Shown here piece by piece: positions 1-7,229 of a stretch of DNA of 9,811 bases. The DNA lies in contig RPQV01000083.1 of the NCBI GenBank assembly GCA_003818595.1, positions 1-9,811 on the forward strand, in the 5' to 3' direction. A program made the position numbers and the translations under genes. Source of the stretch: Calditrichota bacterium (GTDB lineage Bacteria; Zhuqueibacterota; Zhuqueibacteria; Residuimicrobiales; Krinioviventaceae). The notes under the pieces are model-generated. The model saw nothing but the letters and a program-made list of their open reading frames with translations, searched no databases and was not told the origin of the DNA. The first letter of the stretch is position 1. Each line of letters opens with the position of its first letter.

Positions 1-474
1 CAGCGCTCCAAATACCATTTGTTTAAAAATGCTCGGGTGCACATCCTGCCGAAAGAGGCCCGTGTTTTGCCCCTGGATGAAAGCATCGCTCATCACATCC
101 AGATATTCTTTAAACTTGGTTCCTTTATAATCATGCAGAAACTTGTTGCTTTGTCTCAGCTCAACCTCTAAAAGCAGAGCCAAGTCAGGATTCTTTTCAA
201 CCAGATTAAAGTGGCTGGTTACAAACGCCATGATCTTGTCTTCAGGGGACTCGGCTTTGGCCAATTCTTCTTTCATTTTTTCGATGATCGGCGTCATCTC
301 TTCTTCAAAAATCGAAATCAACAGATCATCTTTATTTTTAAAATAGAGATATGTGGTGCCCGTCGCTACCTTGGCCATCTTGGCAATTTCTTCAACCTTC
401 GCTTTAAAAAAGCCGTCGCGGGCGAAAATTTTAATTGCAGCCTTGAGCAAGCGCTCTCTTTTTGAAGCGTCCAT
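1..474 (-). CDS. TetR-family transcriptional regulator, FadR (YsiA)-like, 3' end cut by window edge
   Basis: The reverse strand is open from an ATG at 474 to the window edge, giving 158 codons of a protein that begins MDASKRERLLKAAIKIFARD. Residues about 5-50 form a typical TetR helix-turn-helix, with the hallmark segment TGTTYLYFKNKDDLL (residues 38-52) ending the recognition helix. The ligand-domain part contains HFNLV...LALLLEVELRQSN and later KQMVFGAL, which closely resembles my memory of the Bacillus subtilis FadR/YsiA acyl-CoA-responsive repressor. GAGAG lies 8 bases upstream of the ATG as a ribosome binding site. The gene is divergent from the FadL-like gene, so local regulation of fatty acid or hydrophobic compound uptake is the natural reading. 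Family assignment is firm; the acyl-CoA ligand is inference. About 35-40 C-terminal residues are missing because of the window edge. Confidence 0.9.
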   Translation of the reverse strand, partial: MDASKRERLLKAAIKIFARDGFFKAKVEEIAKMAKVATGTTYLYFKNKDDLLISIFEEEMTPIIEKMKEELAKAESPEDKIMAFVTSHFNLVEKNPDLALLLEVELRQSNKFLHDYKGTKFKEYLDVMSDAFIQGQNTGLFRQDVHPSIFKQMVFGAL

Positions 475-505
475 GATCCGTACTCTCAAAACATTAACAT
501 AACGA

Positions 506-518
506 TGAATTCTGTTCA
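506..518. promoter_or_regulatory. Candidate regulator site TGAA-N5-TTCA at the regulator's own start point
   Basis: TGAATTCTGTTCA is an inverted repeat with 4-base arms, located immediately downstream of the -10 box of the reverse promoter, about where transcription of the TetR-type gene would begin. A repressor bound here would block its own gene. The arms resemble those of the second site at 727-742 and the outer arms of the Bacillus FadR box, but the spacing differs, so this is a hypothesis. Confidence 0.35.
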
Positions 519-520
519 AT

Positions 521-549
521 ATTATAGATAAACTTGAATTAAAATGCAA
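521..549 (-). promoter_or_regulatory. Candidate sigma70-type promoter of the TetR-type gene
   Basis: On the reverse strand a perfect TATAAT (526-521) is preceded, after a 17-base spacer, by TTGCAT (549-544) as a weak -35 box. Transcription would start near 514, leaving a leader of about 40 bases before the ATG at 474. The -35 match is poor, so the call rests mainly on the -10 box and its position. Confidence 0.5.
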
Positions 550-691
550 GCTTTTTATTGGTGCAGCGTTTGTGGGCGATGCTTATAAACTGTTCTCTCA
601 CCAAAAAATGCTCCTCACCTAACTTGCGTCCTAAACTGCATGCTCATGCGGCGAAGTAATGACAAAAGGGACATCGATTGAGAAAATAATA

Positions 692-720
692 TTGACAATA
701 GCATATTTTTTTTGTAGAAT
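692..720 (+). promoter_or_regulatory. Sigma70-type promoter of the FadL-like gene
   Basis: TTGACA (692-697) and TAGAAT (715-720) are separated by exactly 17 bases in an AT-rich context. Transcription would begin near 727, giving a leader of about 70 bases before the ATG at 797. The -35 box is a perfect consensus and the -10 box differs at one position, so this is the best-supported promoter in the window. Confidence 0.75.
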
Positions 721-726
721 TAACAT

Positions 727-742
727 TGAATTATTTCATTCA
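727..742. promoter_or_regulatory. Candidate FadR-like operator overlapping the start of FadL-like transcription
   Basis: TGAATTATTTCATTCA has 5-base inverted arms (TGAAT/ATTCA) and lies directly after the -10 box, a classic repressor position. Its right half, TCATTCA, equals the half-site of the Bacillus FadR box as I recall it (TGAATGA-N4-TCATTCA), but the left half is two bases closer. The divergent regulator is of the same family type, which supports the idea. It has not been tested. Confidence 0.4.
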
Positions 743-796
743 CTATCGAATAATAAATTTAAGGGTAATTTTGAATAAAACCTATTCGGAGGTACA

Positions 797-2335
797 ATGA
801 AAAGAGCTACGTTATTATGCGCCCTTTGTATTATTTTAGCCTTCTCGGCATCCGATCTCTCCGCCTCGGGAGTTGATCTTACAGGCGTCGGCGCTAGGGC
901 ACAGGCAATGGGAGGCAATTACCGCTCAATAGCAAATGACTGGAGCGCCATGTATTGGAATCCGGCCGGGTTGGCTTTCACCAAAGGGCTTGGCGTAGGA
1001 GCGAGCTTTGAATTTGTGATGCCGACATCTTCCTTCACCGTTGGCAACAGCCAATACGGCAACCTGACCGGCCAAAACTGGCCATTCAGTGCTGCCTACC
1101 GCAATGAACGAACCAATGAACCGCAAACTTTCTTTCTGCCCGCTGCAGGAATAACCTACAATTTCGGCAAATTGGCCGTGGGTGTGGGCGTTTGGGCGCC
1201 ATTCGGATTGGGTTCCAAGTGGGACATTTTGAGGACCGCAAACAATAATCTGAACAATATTCCCGGCAAACGATTCGACACCTATAGCACACAATATCCC
1301 AACATCGAATACGAAAGCAATTTGCAGATTATCGACATTCACCCGACGATTGCCTATAAAATCAGCGACAAACTGTCAGTCGGCGCCGGCGCCAGCATCA
1401 TTTTGGGCGATATCTTTATGCGCAAACCTGTTTACATCCAAAATCCTTTTCTGTACAATCCGAACATTTATTATGCCCTTTTGGCTGTCGCACAAGTTCC
1501 AGAATTCATGCTGAGAGACATGATCCGCTCTCCCTTTGACCATTTGTTGACTCAGGCAGAAATGGATGGTTCCGGCAATGGTTTCGGCGCAAATTTTGGC
1601 CTTATGTTCAAACCGACGAAAAACCTCAGCATCGGTGCAACGGTGCAGTGGTACAACGACGTCAGCATGGATGGTCAGTTCGAAAACACATTCTATTTCC
1701 CTGACGTTCCCGATTACACCGATATCACCAAGGCGTTTGCCGATTCCGCTTTCAAAGGCGGAATGGTCACCCCCGACCAATACTTTATCCTCGCCAATTA
1801 TTACTCCGGACTCATCCAAAGCGAGGGCGAAAAGGAAGTCAAAGCTGACTTGCCGTTGCCGCTGAAAGCCGGCCTCGGCATCAGTTACAGCGGCATTCGC
1901 AACCTTCTGCTGTCAGCAGACGTCGCCTATAGCCAATGGTCTGCATGGGATCAGATTCTGATCACCGGCGCTAATGGCGAAACGGTCGCAACATTAGATC
2001 AAAATTGGCAGGATGCTCTGCGCTTGGGCCTTGGATTCGAACTCACTGCCGGCGCTGCCAAAATTCGCGGCGGCTTTTACAGCGAAGGCCCCGCAGCAGT
2101 GGACGAAACGCTGACCGTCGCCATTCCGGACATCAATCGCCGCAATGTGGTCACCTTTGGCGTACAGATACCCGCGGGCCCGGTGTCAATATCCCTGAAT
2201 TACGAAAAACTCTTTATCGCTGATAAGGAAGTCAAAACCTGGGCTTATGACGCGTCGACCACCGCTAAAAACCTGGCCGGTCTCTACACGATGAATGTGA
2301 ACAACCTGATGCTGGGTCTCGATTTTCAATTTTAA
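797..2335 (+). CDS. OmpP1/FadL/TodX-family outer membrane transporter
   Basis: This 512-residue protein is a predicted outer membrane beta-barrel that lets long-chain fatty acids or other hydrophobic molecules diffuse across the outer membrane. A signal peptide spans about residues 1-24. The N-terminal hatch segment reads GARAQAMGGNYRSIANDWSA followed by MYWNPAGLAF, with the family's NPAG motif. Later strands include KLAVGVGVWAPFGLGSKWD and LPLPLKAGLGISY, both typical of FadL relatives. The protein ends in LGLDFQF, with the C-terminal phenylalanine expected for recognition by the Bam machinery. It is somewhat longer than E. coli FadL. GGAGG (788-792), four bases before the ATG, fixes the start. 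It is divergent from a FadR-like regulator, has its own promoter, and is followed by a strong terminator, so it is probably a single-gene transcription unit. The precise substrate cannot be read from the sequence. Confidence 0.93.
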   Translation: MKRATLLCALCIILAFSASDLSASGVDLTGVGARAQAMGGNYRSIANDWSAMYWNPAGLAFTKGLGVGASFEFVMPTSSFTVGNSQYGNLTGQNWPFSAAYRNERTNEPQTFFLPAAGITYNFGKLAVGVGVWAPFGLGSKWDILRTANNNLNNIPGKRFDTYSTQYPNIEYESNLQIIDIHPTIAYKISDKLSVGAGASIILGDIFMRKPVYIQNPFLYNPNIYYALLAVAQVPEFMLRDMIRSPFDHLLTQAEMDGSGNGFGANFGLMFKPTKNLSIGATVQWYNDVSMDGQFENTFYFPDVPDYTDITKAFADSAFKGGMVTPDQYFILANYYSGLIQSEGEKEVKADLPLPLKAGLGISYSGIRNLLLSADVAYSQWSAWDQILITGANGETVATLDQNWQDALRLGLGFELTAGAAKIRGGFYSEGPAAVDETLTVAIPDINRRNVVTFGVQIPAGPVSISLNYEKLFIADKEVKTWAYDASTTAKNLAGLYTMNVNNLMLGLDFQF

Positions 2336-2375
2336 TTTTTCGCATCAGGATTCATTTTAAAGGAAATATTATCAC

Positions 2376-2411
2376 GCCTCGAGCCGTTATTTGGGTTCGA
2401 GGCTTTTTTTT
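2376..2411 (+). terminator. Rho-independent terminator after the FadL-like gene
   Basis: GCCTCGAGCC (2376-2385) pairs with GGTTCGAGGC (2394-2403) in a 10-base-pair stem with one G-U pair and an 8-base loop, followed by eight T residues (2404-2411). It lies 40 bases after the FadL-like stop codon. Its T-tract ends only 21 bases before the ATG of the next gene, so it also bears on how that gene is expressed. Confidence 0.92.
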
Positions 2412-2432
2412 GAAAACCAAACAAGGTATGAT

Positions 2433-3224
2433 ATGCCGAGAAAAATTGTTTTTATTCCCCTGCTCATTTTAATCATCAGCCTTCACTGCAGTCATGAGCG
2501 AGGCCTTGAACCCACACGCAGCGGTTTATCAGGCGTGGTGAGCTTTAATAAGACCTGGCCCGAAATGACCGATCAGGTAATGGTCGTCGCGGCTCTCAAA
2601 TTCCCCCCCACGACCATCTCTGACATCGTCACCAGCGAACCATTGCCCCTTTTTGTTGACAAGGCCGATTTCGTCATCTGGACACCGCCGCAAACTTTTG
2701 CAGCCGTTGGTGTGGTGTGGAAGGAGAAAAATCAGCCATGGGACGTAACGAACATCATCGGCATCTATTTCCCCACTGATAACCACTTTGCCCCAGGAAG
2801 CGTAACCATTCCCGATAAGAACACTCTGGTTGACGGAATTGAAATTCAGGCGGATTTGTCCAAAGCGCGGCGCAAGGTTTCCAGTGCGATTGAAGGAACA
2901 TTACAGGCGACAGGCGTTTGGCCTGCCGAGGCAACGCAGGTTCTCATGATCGCCTCACCCTCGATCCTGCCCACAAGCCTGCTTGATATCACTTTTGGCA
3001 TTCCAATACCTGCAGGATTTGATTCAATCCACTATTCTCTCTCCCTTCAGCCGGGAGTATATCGATTGATCGGCGCATTGCTCGTTGAGAAAAACAAATC
3101 CATCGGTATTGAAAGCATAAAGGCGATATATAAAAAAAAGCCGACTGATTTTTTACCCGGATCAGTGGCATTGCCGACGGATTCAACCGTGGTGGCCAAT
3201 GTCAATTTGACACTCGAATTTTGA
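2433..3224 (+). CDS. Putative lipoprotein with two tandem copies of an unrecognised ~113-residue domain
   Basis: I do not recognise this 263-residue family. A hydrophobic leader (residues 1-18) ends at Cys19 in SLHC, an imperfect lipobox, so it is probably lipidated. The rest is an internal duplication: residues 30-142 align with 151-263 without a gap at a constant offset of 121. Shared anchors include WP, QV, DI, PxP, EKN, IY and PGSV. The start is the ATG at 2433, with AAGG at 2422-2425 seven bases upstream. A longer frame from TTG at 2391 exists but would begin inside the terminator hairpin, so I reject it. The stop overlaps the ribosome binding site of the receptor gene downstream, which implies coupled expression and a possible role as a surface partner of that receptor. 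That role is inference from position only. Confidence 0.8.
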   Translation: MPRKIVFIPLLILIISLHCSHERGLEPTRSGLSGVVSFNKTWPEMTDQVMVVAALKFPPTTISDIVTSEPLPLFVDKADFVIWTPPQTFAAVGVVWKEKNQPWDVTNIIGIYFPTDNHFAPGSVTIPDKNTLVDGIEIQADLSKARRKVSSAIEGTLQATGVWPAEATQVLMIASPSILPTSLLDITFGIPIPAGFDSIHYSLSLQPGVYRLIGALLVEKNKSIGIESIKAIYKKKPTDFLPGSVALPTDSTVVANVNLTLEF

Positions 3225-3236
3225 GGTAAGACTGTG
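3223..3236 (+). promoter_or_regulatory. Ribosome binding site deciding the GTG start of the TonB-dependent receptor
   Basis: GAGG (3223-3226) overlaps the TGA stop (3222-3224) of the lipoprotein gene and lies seven bases before the GTG at 3234. The next in-frame ATG (3258) has no such site and would remove half the signal peptide, so GTG is preferred. The overlap suggests translational coupling of the two genes. Confidence 0.75.
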
Positions 3237-5357
3237 CGGATTCCATTATTGTTTCTCATGCTTGTTTTTTTCACACATTCCGGAACTTTGATCGCTCAGA
3301 ACGGCGGAACACTGGCAGGACAGGTGACGGATGCCGAGACGAATGAACCTTTACCCGGCGCCAATGTCACGATCAACGGAACTGTACTGGGGGCAGCAAC
3401 CGACGGCAAAGGACAATTTCTCATCACCAATATCCCGCCCGCAAATTATTCCTTGACCATCAGCATGATTGGTTATCAGCGCTTAATCCAGGAAAACGTG
3501 CTCGTGCAGGCCGACAAGACCACGACGATTCAAGTCAAGCTGCAATGGACAGTCCTGGAAACTCCGGAGCTGGTCGTCACCGCCAATAAACGCAGACAGA
3601 GCATTCAGGACACACCGACCAGCGTGGGCGTCTTGACGCGGAAAAATTTTGAAGCGCGCAATGAAGTTTTTCTCGACAAGCTTCTGCAATATGCTGCAGG
3701 AGTCAATTTCGTCGGTTCACAAGTGAATATTCGCGGTTCCTCCGGATTCAATTACGGCGCCGGAAGTCGCGTGCTCATGCTGGTTGACGGCGTGCCGGTC
3801 ATGCCCGGCGACAGCGGAGACATCAAGTGGGATATGATCCCCTCAACTCAAGTTGAACGAGTGGAAGTGATCAAAGGCGCCGGTTCAGCGCTCTACGGTT
3901 CCAGCGCATTGGGAGGCGTCATCAACATCATCACCAAACAAGCCGCCAATCGGCCGGTGACCAACCTGCGACTTTCCGGCGGTTTGTATGATCGCCCTCT
4001 CTATTCAGAATGGGACTGGTCAAACAATTTGCGCATGTTCAATGATGTTGATGTTGATCACACTCAAAAAATCGGCGATCGCGGTGAAATTCTACTCGCG
4101 GCCGGTCGGCATGAGTCCATGGGCTACATTCAGAACACGGCCTATTTGCGCCATAATGGAAATGTAAAATGGAATTTCCGCCCGAACGGCGCGCACAACT
4201 TGACCCTCACTTTGAATTATGAAGGCGGCAAAAGAGAGTCGAGTTTGATGTGGAAAAGCCAAAGGGAGGCGCTCGAGGTCAATCCGGAAGCAGTCGGCGA
4301 CTATGTGGATTCAGAAAAATATGGTGCTAATCTGTTTCACCAATGGGTTATGCGTCAAAACCTGAGTATTAAGACTCGTCTCTCCTATTTTTATAACTAT
4401 TGGAAGAATTGGTATCATGATAATATCACCGCATCCACCGCTCAGAAACCAGGATACGAAGTTCAAGGCGAATGGCAAATCTCTCCCAAAAATTCCATGA
4501 TTTTCGGCAGCGAAGGATCATGGGATCATGTCCTTTCAGGCTTGGTGGGCACGCACGATCAGTACACCCTCGCCGCATATATTCAAAATGAACGTAAACT
4601 GGGCGCCAATGCTGCCCTCACCCTGGGACTGCGCTATGATCATCAGACTCTGGATCACACATTTCAGGAAGGCAAATGGAGTCCTAAAATTGGCTTCGTC
4701 TGGCATATTCAGAGCAACATTCACCTGCGGGCCTCTTCCGGACGCGGTTTCCGCGTCGCCAGTTTGTCAGAACGATTTCCGAACGGTATTTATTCAGGGC
4801 TGACCATCGTGCCGAATCCGGATCTGAAATCCGAAACCGCCTGGTCGCACGAAATCGGCTTGAATCTGCAGCCTTCCAATCTGTTTTATTTTGACATGGC
4901 AGGATTCTGGAGCGATTATTGGGACATGATCGAACCTCGTCCTAATGAAAATCAGGTCATCCGCTTCATTAATGTAACCCGTGCCCGGATTGCAGGCGTT
5001 GAAACCAACATGACCGTTGTGCCGATCAAGAATCTTTCTTTTACGTTCGGTTACACCATCATGGATCCGCACGATGTGGATAAAAACACCATCCTCTCCT
5101 ATCGCGCACGTCATTTATGGGTTGCTTCCGCAACTTTTACCGCTCATCCCTTTGAGATCGGCGCGGACGGACGCTATGTCTCCCGATTCGAAAGAGTTGA
5201 AGTCTATCCCAACGATGATCGTGTCGATCAAAGGGTACTTGATTTGCGGGCATCCTATTCCTGGAAAAACATTCGGCTTAGCCTCAACGCCAACAATATT
5301 TTGAATTACAATTATACCAGATGGAACGAACACTCATGCCGGTACGACACTATGTGA
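3234..5357 (+). CDS. TonB-dependent outer membrane receptor with N-terminal carboxypeptidase-regulatory-like domain; probably frameshifted at its C-terminus
   Basis: The 707-residue product is an outer membrane active transporter powered by TonB. A signal peptide ends near Ala21-Gln22. Residues about 26-103 form a CarboxypepD_reg-like beta-sandwich (GQVTDAETNEPLPGANV...GYQ). A TonB-box-like ETPELVVTA lies at 109-117, and the plug at about 122-234 has IRGSSGFNYGAG, VLMLVDGVP, VERVEVIKGAGSALYG and ALGGVINIITK. The remainder is a beta-barrel with strands such as RASSGRGFRVASLSERFPNG. The last residues in this frame (RWNEHSCRYDTM) do not look like a barrel end. The expected end, MERTLMPVRHYVMTVLVKAE, is in the -1 frame and stops at 5383, so a one-base loss near 5318 is likely; the restored protein would be about 716 residues. 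The substrate (iron chelate, vitamin, peptide or glycan) is not evident. The duplicated lipoprotein lies directly upstream. Confidence 0.92.
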   Translation: MRIPLLFLMLVFFTHSGTLIAQNGGTLAGQVTDAETNEPLPGANVTINGTVLGAATDGKGQFLITNIPPANYSLTISMIGYQRLIQENVLVQADKTTTIQVKLQWTVLETPELVVTANKRRQSIQDTPTSVGVLTRKNFEARNEVFLDKLLQYAAGVNFVGSQVNIRGSSGFNYGAGSRVLMLVDGVPVMPGDSGDIKWDMIPSTQVERVEVIKGAGSALYGSSALGGVINIITKQAANRPVTNLRLSGGLYDRPLYSEWDWSNNLRMFNDVDVDHTQKIGDRGEILLAAGRHESMGYIQNTAYLRHNGNVKWNFRPNGAHNLTLTLNYEGGKRESSLMWKSQREALEVNPEAVGDYVDSEKYGANLFHQWVMRQNLSIKTRLSYFYNYWKNWYHDNITASTAQKPGYEVQGEWQISPKNSMIFGSEGSWDHVLSGLVGTHDQYTLAAYIQNERKLGANAALTLGLRYDHQTLDHTFQEGKWSPKIGFVWHIQSNIHLRASSGRGFRVASLSERFPNGIYSGLTIVPNPDLKSETAWSHEIGLNLQPSNLFYFDMAGFWSDYWDMIEPRPNENQVIRFINVTRARIAGVETNMTVVPIKNLSFTFGYTIMDPHDVDKNTILSYRARHLWVASATFTAHPFEIGADGRYVSRFERVEVYPNDDRVDQRVLDLRASYSWKNIRLSLNANNILNYNYTRWNEHSCRYDTM

Positions 5358-5383
5358 TGACTGTTTTGGTCAAAGCCGAATAA
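5318..5383 (+). other. Displaced C-terminal tail of the TonB-dependent receptor in the -1 frame
   Basis: Reading CAG from 5318 and continuing in that frame gives Q-MERTLMPVRHYVMTVLVKAE and a TAA stop at 5381-5383. TonB-dependent receptors of this type commonly end with NYxYT..ER.LMP.R.Y.l.l, which fits NILNYNYT followed by this tail. Insertion of one base (for example a third C in ACC at 5316-5318) would join the two parts. No slippery heptamer is visible at the site, so programmed frameshifting is unlikely. Confidence 0.7.
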
Positions 5384-5514
5384 AATCGACCGCCTTGAAC
5401 AGATGATATATACCGGAACGATGCAGGCCATTTCGTGCCAAAAAATACACAAGACCCTGGAATTTGAAATAGGAAGAGTATCGAATTCAGATTTTTGAGA
5501 AGAAAGGAGAATGA

Positions 5515-7185
5515 ATGCATCGGCTTTACAGAATAGGAGTTTTGATGATGATCACGCCGTTTATTCAAGGCTGCAATGAGACCGATTTGTTTCCCGAAAG
5601 GGCGGCACAGGAGACCGTTGTACAGGAGTTGGCCAAGCTGTCGCCGGTCGCCTTGGAAACCGATTTGACCGGCTTCACAGAGGCTGACCGGATCGTATTG
5701 GCCAAATTAATCCAGGCAGCCAAAGAAATAGACGAACTGTTTCTTCTTCAAGTCGACCCGCAAAACCCCCAAATACTCCAGAATCTCGAACAGTCAGGGC
5801 TGACGGATCATCTTGCATTGTTCCAAGTCATGTTCGGCAAATGGAATCGTCTGGTGCACCATGAACCATTTCTGGATCGACAACCCAAACCGGCCGGAGC
5901 CGGTTTTTATCCCGTCGATATGACCCGCGAAGAATTTGAACAGACGTTAATCTCCCACCCTGATAAAAGAGAATCTCTCACCAGTGAATTCACCGTTGTG
6001 CAAAGGAAAAACGGCCAACTGGAAGCTGTGCCGTTTCATGAGTTTTATCCGGTGCAGCACATTGCTGAATTATTGAGCCAAGCAGCCAAAATCACTCAGG
6101 ATGCCTCTCTCGCCCGTTTTCTTGAACTGCGCAGTAAAGCCTTTCTGACGGATGATTACTTTGAAAGCGATATGGCATGGATGGATTTGAGCGGCGATTT
6201 GGAAGTGGTGATTGGCCCCTATGAGGTGTATGAAGATGCCCTCTTTAACGGCAAAGCCTCATACGAGGCATTCATCTGCCGTGTTGACCATGAGGAAAGC
6301 AATAAACTGGCGCAAGCCGCGAGCTGGCTGACGGAAATGGAAAAAGCGTTGCCGATCCCCGATGAATATAAAAATTTTAACCGCGGAAGCGCTTCCCCGA
6401 TAAAAATAGTGAACGAGTTGTATGCCGCAGGGGATACCAAGGCAGGCATTCAAACAACAGCGTTCAATCTTCCCAATGATGAACGGGTGCGGGAGGCCAA
6501 AGGTTCTAAAAAAGTGATGCTGAAGAACATCGCCCGCGCTAAATTCGAAAAATGCTGGATCCCGATCGTCGATATCATTTTATCGCCCGACATCCTGCCA
6601 TTGGTTTCTTTTGATGCCTATTTTACTCACGTTCTCATGCATGAAATGAGCCATGGATTGGGACCCGGGACAATCACCCTGAAAAACGGAGAAAAAACAA
6701 CGGTCGGCCGCGAACTCAAGGAATTGTATTCCACCATCGAAGAGTGCAAGGCGGATATTTTGGGTATGGTGACGTTCAAATTTCTGATCGATAAAGGCGT
6801 ATTCCCGCGAGAATTGGAGGCATCCATGTATGCCAGCTATCTTGGCGGCATGTTCCGTTCGATCCGTTTCGGCATCACTGAAGCACACGGCGGCGGTGTC
6901 GCCATGCAATTCAATCATCTCATCAACAGCGGCGCGTTCTTTGTGGATCAAAACGGAAAATTGAATTATAACCAGGAATTATTCTGGCCGGCATTGACCG
7001 AGTTAACAACCAAGGTATTGACTTTGGAAGCAGAGGGTGATTATGACGGCGCCAAATCATTCATCGAATCCAATCGACAAATGACTCCCTTGATGGAACA
7101 GATTATTCAACAATTGAGCCATTTGCCTGTCGATATTCGTCCCTCCTACCCCATCGAAAATCAACTCAAGAATCTGATGAACTAA
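5515..7185 (+). CDS. Lipoprotein zinc peptidase of family M49 (dipeptidyl-peptidase III-like)
   Basis: The 556-residue product is predicted to be a zinc aminodipeptidase-type enzyme that removes dipeptides from short peptides. The zinc motif is H376-E-M-S-H380 in HVLMHEMSHGLGPG, and the second motif is EECKAD (409-414), matching the EECRAD-type motif of M49, where a Glu is the third zinc ligand. The HExxH form is shorter than the HExxxH of classical DPP III but fits the NUDIX-associated/plant-like branch (HGxGP...LKELYS..EE.KADI) as I recall it. Residues 1-20 form a lipoprotein signal with lipobox IQGC, so the enzyme is membrane-anchored outside the cytoplasm. GGAG (5506-5509) precedes the ATG at 5515; another ATG at 5511 is in a different, unproductive frame. 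The exported oligoendopeptidase follows 44 bases downstream, which suggests co-transcription and a shared role in oligopeptide breakdown. Substrate specificity is inferred from the family. Confidence 0.88.
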   Translation: MHRLYRIGVLMMITPFIQGCNETDLFPERAAQETVVQELAKLSPVALETDLTGFTEADRIVLAKLIQAAKEIDELFLLQVDPQNPQILQNLEQSGLTDHLALFQVMFGKWNRLVHHEPFLDRQPKPAGAGFYPVDMTREEFEQTLISHPDKRESLTSEFTVVQRKNGQLEAVPFHEFYPVQHIAELLSQAAKITQDASLARFLELRSKAFLTDDYFESDMAWMDLSGDLEVVIGPYEVYEDALFNGKASYEAFICRVDHEESNKLAQAASWLTEMEKALPIPDEYKNFNRGSASPIKIVNELYAAGDTKAGIQTTAFNLPNDERVREAKGSKKVMLKNIARAKFEKCWIPIVDIILSPDILPLVSFDAYFTHVLMHEMSHGLGPGTITLKNGEKTTVGRELKELYSTIEECKADILGMVTFKFLIDKGVFPRELEASMYASYLGGMFRSIRFGITEAHGGGVAMQFNHLINSGAFFVDQNGKLNYNQELFWPALTELTTKVLTLEAEGDYDGAKSFIESNRQMTPLMEQIIQQLSHLPVDIRPSYPIENQLKNLMN

Positions 7186-7229
7186 AGCAATCAAAATCGA
7201 ATGAACTTGTGACAAATGAAGGGATATAT

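Larger units (their letters stand above)
475..796. other. Divergent intergenic region between the TetR-type gene and the FadL-like gene
   Basis: This 322-base stretch has no credible coding frame. Its two ends are AT-rich and hold one promoter-like element for each flanking gene, each with a TGAA/TTCA inverted repeat just downstream of the -10 box. The octamer ATTAACAT occurs at 493-500 and again at 719-726, next to the two inverted repeats. The middle (about 550-680) shows no recognisable RNA, repeat or regulatory motif. Confidence 0.7.

Noticed and set aside
143..465. Plus-strand open frames at the left edge
   Set aside because: They are antisense shadows of the TetR-type gene, which is strongly recognisable on the reverse strand.
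638..649. Inverted repeat GCATG-CT-CATGC in the intergenic region
   Set aside because: The arms are five bases, it is not near either promoter, and such a match is expected by chance.
926..1819. Reverse-strand open frames of 138 and 147 codons opposite the FadL-like gene
   Set aside because: They lie wholly within a well-supported gene, show no recognisable domain, and are explained by its codon bias.
2391..2432. Extension of the duplicated lipoprotein to a TTG start at 2391
   Set aside because: It would start inside the terminator hairpin, lacks a ribosome binding site, and would bury the signal peptide behind 14 polar residues; the ATG at 2433 has AAGG upstream.
5310..5325. Programmed -1 ribosomal frameshifting in the receptor gene
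   Set aside because: The site reads TATACCAGATGG, with no slippery heptamer or obvious downstream structure; an indel or base-call error is simpler.
5384..5514. Promoter or terminator between the receptor and the M49 gene
   Set aside because: TTGAAC (5395-5400) and TTGAAA (5464-5469) have no acceptable -10 box at 16-18 bases, and the only hairpin (5415-5440 area) is short, mismatched and lacks a T run.
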